In this document: piece after piece, positions 11,085 to 22,718 of the stretch
How positions within the stretch are numbered: position 1 is the first letter of the stretch
Layout: each line of letters opens with the position of its first letter
Origin: Pseudonocardia autotrophica
GTDB taxonomy: Bacteria > Actinomycetota > Actinomycetes > Mycobacteriales > Pseudonocardiaceae
Direction of reading: 5' to 3'
NCBI RefSeq assembly: GCF_003945385.1
Contig: NZ_AP018920.1
Span: 3,286,001-3,350,000 of the forward strand
DNA: 64,000 nucleotides
Notes under the pieces: generated by a model
The model's input: only the letters and a program-made list of their open reading frames with translations
Databases searched by the model: none
What the model was told of the DNA's origin: nothing
Made by a program: the position numbers and the translations under genes

Positions 11085-12903
11085 CGAGCACGGGCAGCGC
11101 ACGGAGCACACGGGACGGGGACGGCACGGCACTGCTGGTCCTCGAGGACGGGCGGATCTTCCGCGGCGAGTCCTACGGTGCGACCGGCCAGAGCCTCGGC
11201 GAGGCCGTGTTCACCACCGGGATGACCGGCTACCAGGAGACCCTGACGGACCCGTCGTACCACCGTCAGATCGTGCTGCAGACGGCGCCGCAGATCGGCA
11301 ACACCGGCTGGAACGACGAGGACGACGAGTCGGCCCGGATCCAGGTCGCGGGCTACGTGGTCCGCGACCCGTCCCGGCGGCCGTCGAACTGGCGGGCCAC
11401 CGGGTCGCTGGAGGACGCACTGCGGGCGCAGGGCGTCGTCGGGATCGCCGGCATCGACACCCGGGCCGCCGTGCGGCACCTGCGTGAGCGGGGCGCGATG
11501 CGCGCCGGGGTCTTCTCCGGTGCTGCGCTGGCCGAGGATCCCGAGCTCGTCGAGCGGGTCCGGCAGAGCCCGCAGATGGAGGGCGCCGACCTCTACGGTG
11601 CCGTCACCACCGCCGAGACCTACGTGGTGCCCGCGGTGGGGGAGCGCCGGTTCGTCGTCGCGGCGCTGGACGTCGGGATCAAGTACAACACCCCGCGGAT
11701 GATGGCGGCCCGCGGTATCGAGGTGCACGTGCTGCCCGCGTCCAGCACGGTCGAGGAGATCGAGTCGCTGCGCCCGGACGGGTTCTTCGTGGCCAACGGC
11801 CCCGGCGACCCGGCAACCGCCGACGGCCCGGTCGCGCTCACCCGGCAGGTGCTGGAGCGCCGCATCCCGCTGTTCGGGATCTGCTTCGGCAACCAGATCC
11901 TCGGCCGCGCGCTCGGCCGGGACACCTACAAGCTGCGCTACGGCCACCGCGGCATCAACATCCCGGTGATCGAGCACGCCACCGGCCGGGTCGCGATCAC
12001 CTCGCAGAACCACGGGTTCGCCGTCGCGGGGGAGGCGGGCGAGGAGTTCGACACCCCCTACGGCCGCGCCGTGATCACCCACACCTGCCCGAACGACGGC
12101 TGCGTGGAGGGCATGGCCGGGATCGACTTCCCGGCGTTCTCGGTGCAGTACCACCCGGAGGCCGCGGCAGGCCCGCACGACGCCGCCGACCTGTTCGACC
12201 GGTTCGCCCAGCTGATGACGGACAACCCGGTCGGCTACGCCGGTGTGGCCGCGCGCCGCCCGGACGGCGCCGAGCCGGTGCCGTACCCGGAGCCCGAGGA
12301 GTTCCCGGAGACGGGTGAGGACACCGCGACCGACGGCAGCGGCACTGACGCGGCGACCGGCCACGGCCCGGCCGACGGCGGCGACCCGGCCGGCGGCGAC
12401 CGGCGTGGTGGGAGCGACGGCGGGGCACCGCCCGCCGTTCCGCAGGCACCGGCACCGGCCGCCCAGCCGTCCCCCGCGGCACCGCCGTCGGCGACGGCGG
12501 GCCCCTCGGTCGACCTCAACCCGGACCGCTCGGCAGGCCCCGGCCCCGCCCCTGCGGCCGGGCAGCACCCCGGCGCCGACCGGGCCCAGGCTCCGGCCGA
12601 CGATCCCGCACCGACCACCCGGCTGCCGGTCACCCCGCCCGGCGGCGCCCCGGCGTCCGGTTCGGCCGCCGAGCCGCCGACCAGCAGGCTGCCCACCGTC
12701 CCGGGTCCCGGTACCCCGGACCCGCTGACCGCGCCGTTCTCCGACATCGAGAACGCGCTGCGCCGTGAGGGCGGGGCGCCCGGAGCCGCCGAGCGCCGTG
12801 CCGACCCGGTGACCGGCCGAGCCGGCCCGGTCGACGACCGCCCCTGGCCACCACCCCCGGCCGGAAGCGCCGACGCCGAGCAGGCCCGGCAGGAGGAGAA
12901 CTG

Positions 12904-12904
<1 letters not shown>
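11081..12904 (+). CDS. carA: Carbamoyl-phosphate synthase small chain with long low-complexity C-terminal extension
   Basis: This subunit hydrolyses glutamine and channels ammonia to CarB. The N-terminal CPSase domain (about 15-150) and class I glutaminase domain (about 195-385) are complete: the nucleophile Cys is in [15 protein letters not shown] and the His-Glu pair in [11 protein letters not shown]. The protein is 607 residues, whereas CarA is normally about 360-400. The extra roughly 220 residues after [12 protein letters not shown] are rich in Pro, Ala, Gly and Asp with no domain I recognise, ending near the more ordered [17 protein letters not shown]. There is no stop or frame break between core and tail. 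ATGA overlap with pyrC and TGATG junction with carB keep it in the operon. Confidence 0.93.
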
Positions 12905-16196
<3,292 letters not shown>

Positions 16197-16200
<4 letters not shown>

Positions 16201-17033
16201 CCGGGTTCGGCGCACGGCTGGCCGGCGCGGTGTCCGCGCACGGCCCGCTGTGCGCCGGGATCGACCCGCATCCGGCGCTGCTGGCGCAGTGGGGCCTGAC
16301 CGACGACGCCGACGGACTGGCCCGGTTCGCCGACGCCTGCCTGGCGGGCTTCGGCGGTGCGGTCGCGATCGTGAAGCCGCAGTCGGCGTTCTTCGAGCGC
16401 CACGGCGCGGCGGGGGTGGGCGTCCTGGAACGGCTGCTGGCCGGATTCGCGGAGACCGCCACGCTCACCCTGCTGGACGCGAAGCGGGGCGACATCGGGT
16501 CCACGATGGACGGCTACGCCGATGCCTACCTGCGGATCGGGGCCCTGCTCGGCGCCGACGCCCTGACCGTGTCGCCCTACCTGGGCTTCGGCTCGCTGGA
16601 GCCGGCTCTGGTGGCGGCCGCCGAGGCCGGGCGCGGATTGTTCGTGCTGGCCAGGACGTCCAACCCGGAGGGGGCGTCGGTGCAGCTCGCCACGCTGGAC
16701 GGGCGCAGCGTCGCGCAGTCGGTGGTCGACGCCGCAGCCGCCCGCAACGCCGGCTCCCCGCCGGGCGCCGGTGACGTCGGCGTCGTCGTCGGAGGGACGC
16801 GTGAGCACGGACTCGACCTGGCTGCGCTGAACGGTCCGGTACTCGTGCCGGGGCTCGGGGCGCAGGGAGCGGGCCCCGCCGACGTCGTCTCCCGGTTCGC
16901 CGGGACGTCCGGCCCGGTGCTGCCCGCCGCGGCCCGCTCGGTGCTGGCCGCGGGCCCCGATCCGGCGGCGCTGCGCGGCGCCGCACTGGCACTGGGGGAG
17001 GAGCTCACCTCGGCGCGCGCCGGATCGCACTGA
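16197..17033 (+). CDS. pyrF: Orotidine 5'-phosphate decarboxylase (type 2)
   Basis: A 278-residue TIM-barrel enzyme converting OMP to UMP, the last step of the pathway. It belongs to the longer mycobacterial/actinobacterial type, with the catalytic Lys-Asp array in [23 protein letters not shown] at 16197 overlaps the carB stop (GTGA). No pyrD or pyrE occurs in the window, so dihydroorotate oxidation and orotate phosphoribosyl transfer must be encoded elsewhere. The stop codon lies inside the first copy of an 18-bp tandem repeat. Confidence 0.96.
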
Positions 17034-17069
17034 CTCTCCGGATCGCACTGACCTTCCGGATCGCACTGA
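17021..17069. repeat. 18-bp tandem repeat across the pyrF stop codon
   Basis: CGGATCGCACTGA occurs at 17021, 17039 and 17057, an exact 18-bp period with slightly varying linkers (CTCTC, CCTTC). The pyrF TGA is part of the first unit, so a mutation in it would extend the protein by six-residue repeats. Confidence 0.85.
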
Positions 17070-17189
17070 TCGTCCGGTAGCTCACCGACGGGCCGGCCGA
17101 GCGCCGCACGACGGCGCCGGACCTGCTGCGCGACATCCGGACCCGAGCACGACGTGCGCGGACCGGGCGAACCGGCCCGGTCGGTGTAC

Positions 17190-17215
17190 GGCCGGTCGGT
17201 GTACGCCGACCGGCC
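17190..17215. terminator. Perfect hairpin between pyrF and mihF
   Basis: Ten-base perfect arms GGCCGGTCGG and CCGACCGGCC enclose a TGTACG loop. It is the best terminator candidate for the pyr operon, about 155 bases past pyrF. The remainder of 17070-17554 (roughly 480 bases) shows no gene and should hold the mihF promoter. Confidence 0.5.
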
Positions 17216-17554
17216 GATCCGACACGCCCGGTGACCGTCGGCGCAGCCGGACGGCGACTGGGCGCGCCCGCGTGCGCCGGCGACGCCACGCCGGGGACCT
17301 CCGGTGCGACGACCCGCCGACCGGGCGAGCCCGGCGGCGCTCGGCGCGCCGCCCGCCGGCGTGCCGTTGATCACCATGAGGACGGCGAAACCGGTGGTGG
17401 GACCCCCATTGACGCCCCACCGGAGGTCGTGGGTACGTTCGATCGCGGCTCCGGGGGACGTCCCCCGGACGGGTCGGTGTGAACCACGGCCCGGCTGCCG
17501 CTCCGGCGGCGACGAGAACGACGTGTTCGACACGGAGAGTACGGAGGCAACACC

Positions 17555-17869
17555 GTGGCCCTTCCCCAGCTGACCGAGGAACAGCGCGCCGCCGCGCTGG
17601 AGAAGGCTGCGGCCGCGCGCCGGGCCCGAGCGGAGCTGAAGGACCGTCTCAAGCGCGGCGGCACCACCCTCGAGGAGGTGCTGAAGCAGGCCGAGACCGA
17701 TGAGGTGCTCGGCAAGATGAAGGTCTCGGCGCTGCTCGAGGCGCTGCCGAACGTCGGCAAGGTCCGTGCGCAGCAGATCATGGAGGAGCTGGAGATCGCG
17801 ACCAGCCGCCGGCTGCGCGGCCTCGGCGACCGCCAGCGCAAGGCCCTGCTCGACCGCTACCCGAGCTGA
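17555..17869 (+). CDS. mihF: Integration host factor, actinobacterial type
   Basis: A 104-residue basic nucleoid protein of the mIHF/sIHF family, unrelated in fold to the E. coli IHF heterodimer. It binds DNA as a monomer and affects supercoiling and development. The helix-two-turn-helix DNA-binding core is visible in VSALLEALPNVGKVRAQQIM, preceded by a charged helix AAARRARAELKDRLKRGG. GTG at 17555 follows ACGGAGG. It is followed 12 bases later by gmk, the standard order mihF-gmk-rpoZ-coaBC in actinobacteria. Confidence 0.96.
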   Translation: MALPQLTEEQRAAALEKAAAARRARAELKDRLKRGGTTLEEVLKQAETDEVLGKMKVSALLEALPNVGKVRAQQIMEELEIATSRRLRGLGDRQRKALLDRYPS

Positions 17870-17881
17870 TCGGCGCATCCC

Positions 17882-18514
17882 GTGACCGGAACTCCCACCC
17901 CCGCCACCGGTACGCCGTCGGCGGTCCCCGAGCCGGCCGACCGGCCGCTGCGCGGGCGGCTGCTCGTCCTGGCCGGCCCGTCCGGCGTGGGGAAGAGCAG
18001 CGTGGTCGCGGGACTGCGCGAGGCGCTGCCGGAGCTGCTGTTCAGTGTGTCCGCCACCACCCGGCCCGCCCGGCCGGAGGAGGTGGACGGCCGTGACTAC
18101 CACTTCGTCGACCGAGCCGGATTCGACGCGCTGATCGAGCGCGGCGAACTGCTCGAGTGGGCCGAGGTGCACGGTGGGCTGCAGCGCTCCGGCACGCCGC
18201 GGGAGCCCGTCGAGCAGGCGCTCGACGCCGGCCGCCCGGTGCTCGTCGAGGTCGATCTGCAGGGTGCGCGCTCGGTGAAGCAGATGCTTTCCGAGGCCGT
18301 CACCGTGTTCGTCGCCCCGCCGTCGATGGAGGAGCTGGCCCGCCGGCTGACCGACCGCGGCACCGACACGCCCGAGCAGCGACAGCGCCGGCTGCGCACC
18401 GCCATCGAGGAGATGAGCGCCCGCGACGAGTTCGACGTGGTGATCGTCAACGACGACCTGCAGGCCGTGATCGGCCGGTTGGTAGCATTGGCGGTCGACC
18501 GGGACGCCGTCTGA
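17882..18514 (+). CDS. gmk: Guanylate kinase
   Basis: A 210-residue kinase phosphorylating GMP to GDP. The P-loop is LVLAGPSGVGKSSVVAGL, followed by the GMP-binding region SATTRPARPEEVDGRDYHFV and VEVDLQGARSVKQ. The first 20 residues are a Thr/Pro-rich leader absent from many homologues. GTG start at 17882, 12 bases after mihF, suggests cotranscription. Confidence 0.97.
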   Translation: MTGTPTPATGTPSAVPEPADRPLRGRLLVLAGPSGVGKSSVVAGLREALPELLFSVSATTRPARPEEVDGRDYHFVDRAGFDALIERGELLEWAEVHGGLQRSGTPREPVEQALDAGRPVLVEVDLQGARSVKQMLSEAVTVFVAPPSMEELARRLTDRGTDTPEQRQRRLRTAIEEMSARDEFDVVIVNDDLQAVIGRLVALAVDRDAV

Positions 18515-18550
18515 GCCCCCAGGTCTCCCTTTCGCTTCAGGAGTGAGTAC

Positions 18551-18817
18551 GTGAGCACGCCTACCGGCACCACCGCCCCCGAGGGCATCACCTATCCGCC
18601 GATCGACGACCTGCTCAGCCAGGTCAGCTCGAAGTACGCGCTGGTCATCTACGCGGCCAAGCGCGCCCGGCAGATCAACGACTACTACTCCCAGCTCGGC
18701 GAGGGCCTGCTGGAGTACGTCGGCCCGCTCGTCGAGCCGGGCCCGCGCGAGAAGCCGCTGTCGATCGCGATGCGCGAGATCCAGTCCGGCATGCTCGAGC
18801 ACACCGAGGGCGAGTAG
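18551..18817 (+). CDS. rpoZ: RNA polymerase omega subunit
   Basis: An 88-residue omega subunit that assists assembly of the beta' subunit. Family features are the helix [18 protein letters not shown] and the actinobacterial C-terminal block [14 protein letters not shown] at 18551 with CAGGAGTGAG upstream. It lies between gmk and coaBC, the canonical neighbourhood. Confidence 0.97.
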   Translation: MSTPTGTTAPEGITYPPIDDLLSQVSSKYALVIYAAKRARQINDYYSQLGEGLLEYVGPLVEPGPREKPLSIAMREIQSGMLEHTEGE

Positions 18818-18826
18818 CTCGCACCG

Positions 18827-20050
18827 ATGCCCGAGACGGCACCTGAGGTCCTGCTCGGCGTCTCGGGCGGGATCGCCGCCTACAAGAGCGCCGAGCTGCT
18901 GCGCAGGCTGACCGAGTCCGGTCACGCGGTGCGGGTGATCCCCACCGAGTCCGCCCTGCAGTTCGTCGGCGCCGCCACCTTCGAGGCACTCTCCGGGCGC
19001 CCGGTGGCCACCGGCGTGTTCAGTGACGTCCACGAGGTCCCGCACGTGGCGCTCGGGCAGCGGGCCGACCTGGTCGTGGTGGCCCCGGCCACCGCCGACC
19101 TGATGGCCCGGATCGCGCACGGCCGCTCGGACGACCTGCTGACCGCGGCGCTGCTGACCGCCCGATGTCCGGTGGTGCTCGCCCCCGCGATGCACACCGA
19201 GATGTGGGAGCACCCGGCCACCCGGGACAACGTCGCGCTGCTGCGTGCGCGCGGCACCGTCGTGCTGGAGCCCGCTGCGGGCCGGCTCACCGGTAAGGAC
19301 ACCGGCAAGGGCCGGCTGCCCGATCCCGCCGAGATCGCCGACCTGGCGACGCTGCTGCTGGAGCGCCCGGACGCGTTGCCCCGCGATCTGGAGGGCCGGC
19401 ACGTCGTGGTGAGCGCCGGCGGCACCCGCGAGGCCCTCGATCCGGTCCGCTTCCTGGGTAACCGCTCGTCCGGCAGGCAGGGCTGGGCGCTCGCCCGGGT
19501 CGCCGCCCAGCGTGGTGCGCGGGTCACCCTGGTCGCCGGGCACACCGCCGATCTCGCGGCCCCGGCCGCGGTCGACGTCGTCCCGGCCGGCACGGCCGCC
19601 GCGATGGAGGCCGCCGTCCGGGCCGCCGCCGCGGACGCCGACGTGGTCGTGATGGCCGCGGCGGTCGCCGACTTCCGGCCGATCGCCACCGCCGCCGACA
19701 AGATCAAGCGGGGCGGCGATGAGCCGGCCCCGCTGCGGCTGGCGCAGAACCCGGACATCCTCGCCGGGCTGGTGCACGACAGCCCACGCCCGGGCCAGGT
19801 CGTCGTCGGGTTCGCCGCGGAGACCGGGGACGCCGACGGCGATGTCCTGCACCACGGCCGGGCCAAGCTCGCCCGCAAGGGCTGCGACCTGCTCGTCGTG
19901 AACGCCGTCGGGGACGGCAAGGCGTTCGAGACCCTCGACAACGCCGGCTGGCTGCTCGCCCGCGACGGCGGCGAGGAGGAGCTGCCGATGGGCTCCAAGG
20001 CACTGCTGGCCTCCCGGATCTGGGACGCCGTCACCCCGCGCCTGCCCTGA
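18827..20050 (+). CDS. coaBC: Bifunctional phosphopantothenoylcysteine decarboxylase / phosphopantothenate-cysteine ligase
   Basis: A 407-residue flavoprotein carrying out two successive steps of coenzyme A synthesis. The N-terminal CoaC domain (about 1-185) starts LLGVSGGIAAYKSAELLRRL and has the FMN/active-site motif PAMHTEMWEHP, where many families have PAMN. The C-terminal CoaB domain (about 190-407) begins VVVSAGGTREALDPVRFLGN and contains the CTP-binding KIKRGG region. ATG start nine bases after rpoZ. Confidence 0.96.
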   Translation: MPETAPEVLLGVSGGIAAYKSAELLRRLTESGHAVRVIPTESALQFVGAATFEALSGRPVATGVFSDVHEVPHVALGQRADLVVVAPATADLMARIAHGRSDDLLTAALLTARCPVVLAPAMHTEMWEHPATRDNVALLRARGTVVLEPAAGRLTGKDTGKGRLPDPAEIADLATLLLERPDALPRDLEGRHVVVSAGGTREALDPVRFLGNRSSGRQGWALARVAAQRGARVTLVAGHTADLAAPAAVDVVPAGTAAAMEAAVRAAAADADVVVMAAAVADFRPIATAADKIKRGGDEPAPLRLAQNPDILAGLVHDSPRPGQVVVGFAAETGDADGDVLHHGRAKLARKGCDLLVVNAVGDGKAFETLDNAGWLLARDGGEEELPMGSKALLASRIWDAVTPRLP

Positions 20051-20140
20051 CCGCACATCCCGCCGGCCACGCCCCGCCCCCCCGGCCGCGCCGCGCCCGC
20101 CTGCGGCGCCGCGCCCGCCGGCCACGCCCCGCCTGTCGGC

Positions 20141-20180
20141 TACGCCGCACACCCCCTGGCCATGCCGCACACCCCCTGGC
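20141..20180. repeat. 20-bp tandem repeat after coaBC
   Basis: Two adjacent copies of NANGCCGCACACCCCCTGGC (20141-20160 and 20161-20180) are followed by a partial third. A looser GGCCACGCCCCGCC element occurs at about 20067 and 20120. Probably slippage-derived; no coding content. Confidence 0.8.
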
Positions 20181-20183
20181 TAC

Positions 20184-20213
20184 GCCACACACCTGTTGCA
20201 ACGGGTGTGCGGC
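20184..20213. terminator. Hairpin between convergent coaBC and the SH3 gene
   Basis: Arms GCCACACACC (20184-20193) and GGTGTGCGGC (20204-20213) pair with one mismatch around a ten-base loop. Position between two convergent genes suggests a bidirectional terminator. Confidence 0.5.
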
Positions 20214-20346
20214 GCGGTCATCGGGTGTGTGGCCGGCGGAGCTGTGCGGCTGGGGAAGCGTGCGGCCGGCGTGGCTGTGCGGCCGGGGTAACGACGACGG
20301 GGCCCGCACCCCGGGTGGGATGCGGGCCCCGTCGGGGACCGCGCTG

Positions 20347-20994
20347 TCAGTCGTCGGCGAAGAACGGGTCGGCGGTCGAGGTCCGGTCGGTGCCCCCGGT
20401 GCCCTGGTCGTCGCTGCCGGTCCGATCGGTGGCGCCGGTGCGGTCGGTGGCCGAGGGGGTCGCGCTGCCGCTGGTCGACGGCTCGGTGCTGCCCTCCGGG
20501 CTGCCGGACGCCGACCGGGGAGTGCTCGACGACGGGGTGCTCGACGACGGGCTGCTCGCGGCCGGGCTGCTCGTGGCCGGGCTGCTCGCGGAGGGAGTGC
20601 TCGCCGACGGCGAGCGGTCCTCGGAGGACCGCGGGGCGGTGGAGCGCTCGGAGGACCGCGGGGTGGACTCCTCGGAGTCCGCCGGGGACGTCGTCGTCCC
20701 GGTCCGCGGCGAGGAGTTGCTCGCCGTCGAGACGTACTCGGCGATCGCCCAGCCGCCGTACTCCGGCAGCTCGACGAAGCCGTTGCGGGCGTCGCCGACC
20801 GACGTGGTGTCGCCGCGCTCACACACACCCACGATCGGCGCGTCGGTGGCGGGCTCCGAGCGCACGTTCACGCTCGAGGTACAGGTTCCGGTGCCGGCGG
20901 CGGCCGCAGTGCCTGCGATCACACCGGTCGCGGTGACGCCCGCCACTGCCAGTGCAGCGGCGACGGCGGCGAACCGTCGGGAGTTCGGCTTCAT
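20347..20994 (-). CDS. Secreted SH3b-domain protein with Ser/Thr-rich tail
   Basis: A 215-residue exported protein. The N-terminus is a signal peptide (basic MKPNSRRF, hydrophobic core, then AGTAAAAG as likely cleavage site). Residues of about 30-85 form a bacterial SH3-like domain, recognisable from VNVRSEPATDAPIVG and a following GFVELPEYGGWAIAEYV; its two cysteines could form a disulfide. The remaining roughly 130 residues are low-complexity Ser/Thr/Pro, typical of a wall-spanning or glycosylated linker. ATG at 20994 with GGAGG upstream. A cell-envelope binding role is inferred; no enzymatic domain is visible. Confidence 0.8.
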   Translation of the reverse strand: MKPNSRRFAAVAAALAVAGVTATGVIAGTAAAAGTGTCTSSVNVRSEPATDAPIVGVCERGDTTSVGDARNGFVELPEYGGWAIAEYVSTASNSSPRTGTTTSPADSEESTPRSSERSTAPRSSEDRSPSASTPSASSPATSSPAASSPSSSTPSSSTPRSASGSPEGSTEPSTSGSATPSATDRTGATDRTGSDDQGTGGTDRTSTADPFFADD

Positions 20995-21365
20995 CGTGGG
21001 ACATCCTCCGTGCCGACGACGGTGGAGCACCGTCGTGGAGTCGCGTTTCGTCTGATCGGTGGGCCCGTCCGCATGGTGTGCGGCGGTTCTGTTCCGACCA
21101 ACGAGTGAGGGCGCGCGCGATTCGCGGACGGAGCGTCAATCACCCCATCCGGCGACCCTGTGTAGCTGACAAACTGCCGCACATCACTCTGGGTACACAG
21201 TTGCGTCCTGTGATCTCCGTACGGTCGCCCGATCTGGACTAGGGTCGGTCTCCGGCGGACGCTCCGAGCTCAGAAGCGTCCGGACGAGCGCGGCCGCGCA
21301 AGGCCGGCTGCGCCGGAGTGAAGGCAGCATCACCACAGCACCACAACGGGATGGAGAATCTGCGC
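20995..21365. other. Divergent intergenic region upstream of metK
   Basis: About 370 bases separate the SH3 gene from metK. I see no open frame of interest and no SAM riboswitch motif. TANNNT-like hexamers occur at 21220-21225 (TACGGT) and 21240-21245 (TAGGGT), but neither has a good -35 partner. Confidence 0.3.
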
Positions 21366-22568
21366 GTGTCGAACACGAGCCGTCGTCTGTTCACGAGCGA
21401 GTCGGTCACCGAGGGCCACCCCGACAAGATCTGTGACGCGATCAGCGACACGATCCTCGACGCGATGCTCGCGCAAGACCCGAGCAGCCGGGTGGCCGTC
21501 GAGACCATGGTGACCACCGGCCAGGTGCACGTCGCCGGTGAGGTCACGACCAATGCCTACGTCGAGATCCCGCAGCTCGTGCGGGACCGCATCCTGGAGA
21601 TCGGGTACGACTCGTCCGCCAAGGGCTTCGACGGGACCTCCTGCGGTGTGAACATCGCGATCGGCGCGCAGTCCCCGGACATCGCGCAGGGTGTCGACAC
21701 CGCCTACGAGAAGCGCGTCGAGTCCGCCGAGGACGAGATCGCCAAGCAGGGCGCAGGCGACCAGGGCCTGATGTTCGGCTACGCCTGCGAGGACACCCCG
21801 GAGCTCATGCCGCTCCCGATCGCGCTGGCGCACCGGCTCGCCCGCCGGCTGACCGAGGTCCGGAAGAACGGCACGCTGCCCTACCTGCGCGCCGACGGAA
21901 AGACCCAGGTCACCATCGACTACGAGGGTGACAAGCCGGCCCGGCTCGACACCGTCGTGCTGTCCTCACAGCACGCCGCGGACGTCGACCTCGACGGCAT
22001 GCTCGCCCCGGACATCCTCAAGCACGTCGTGACCCCCGAGGTCGAGGCGCTCGGCTGGGACCCGTCCGAGCCGCGGCTGCTGGTCAACCCGACCGGCCGT
22101 TTCGTGCTGGGCGGACCGATGGGTGACGCGGGCCTGACCGGCCGGAAGATCATCGTCGACACCTACGGCGGCATGGCCCGTCACGGCGGCGGCGCCTTCT
22201 CCGGCAAGGACCCGTCGAAGGTCGACCGCTCCGCCGCGTACGCGATGCGCTGGGTCGCCAAGAACGCCGTCGCCGCCGGGCTCGCCGGCCGGATCGAGGT
22301 CCAGGTCGCTTACGCGATCGGCAAGGCGGCCCCGGTCGGCCTGTTCGTCGAGACGTTCGGCACCGAGAACGTCGACCCGGCGAAGATCCAGGCAGCCATC
22401 GAGGAGGTCTTCGACCTGCGCCCGGCCGCGATCATCCGGGACCTGAAGCTGCTCCGCCCGATCTACACCCCGACCGCCGCGTACGGCCACTTCGGCCGTA
22501 CCGACGTCGAGCTCCCGTGGGAGGACACCTCCCGCGCCGACGCGCTGAAGTCGGCCGTCGGAGCCTGA
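21366..22568 (+). CDS. metK: S-adenosylmethionine synthetase
   Basis: A 400-residue enzyme making S-adenosylmethionine from methionine and ATP. Signature stretches are [20 protein letters not shown] near the start, [12 protein letters not shown] and the glycine loop [20 protein letters not shown] prefer the GTG at 21366, which has GGAG nine bases upstream and begins [11 protein letters not shown]; an ATG at 21351 would add five residues but lacks a ribosome-binding site. A strong terminator follows, so it appears to be a single-gene unit. Confidence 0.97.
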   Translation: MSNTSRRLFTSESVTEGHPDKICDAISDTILDAMLAQDPSSRVAVETMVTTGQVHVAGEVTTNAYVEIPQLVRDRILEIGYDSSAKGFDGTSCGVNIAIGAQSPDIAQGVDTAYEKRVESAEDEIAKQGAGDQGLMFGYACEDTPELMPLPIALAHRLARRLTEVRKNGTLPYLRADGKTQVTIDYEGDKPARLDTVVLSSQHAADVDLDGMLAPDILKHVVTPEVEALGWDPSEPRLLVNPTGRFVLGGPMGDAGLTGRKIIVDTYGGMARHGGGAFSGKDPSKVDRSAAYAMRWVAKNAVAAGLAGRIEVQVAYAIGKAAPVGLFVETFGTENVDPAKIQAAIEEVFDLRPAAIIRDLKLLRPIYTPTAAYGHFGRTDVELPWEDTSRADALKSAVGA

Positions 22569-22582
22569 CCGCACCGCACTCT

Positions 22583-22621
22583 CCCGTGGCCGGGCCCGCA
22601 TCGCGCGGGCCCGGCCACGGG
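22583..22621 (+). terminator. Strong terminator after metK
   Basis: Seventeen-base perfect arms (22583-22599 and 22605-22621, beginning CCCGTGGCCGGG) enclose a five-base loop ATCGC, 15 bases after the metK stop. There is no U-tract. Confidence 0.85.
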
Positions 22622-22718
22622 CGTGTCGGTGTCCGTCCGCGCCGCGCGCAGGTGTCCTCGGGAGCGTCCCGGTGTCCAGCCGGTGAAGGCGTCGGGCCCG
22701 TCTGGTAGACCCCTGGCC

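Noticed and set aside
17519..17537. Second LexA box before mihF (GAGAACGACGTGTTCGA)
   Set aside because: The spacer is five rather than four bases and the left arm lacks TC, so it does not meet the consensus.
16577..20170. A 1197-codon minus-strand open frame across pyrF to coaBC
   Set aside because: It spans five well-identified plus-strand genes and their intergenic regions, and reads as low-complexity shadow sequence.
20995..21365. SAM riboswitch before metK
   Set aside because: I looked for conserved SAM-I, SAM-II and SAM-IV core elements and saw none; a covariance-model scan would be decisive.
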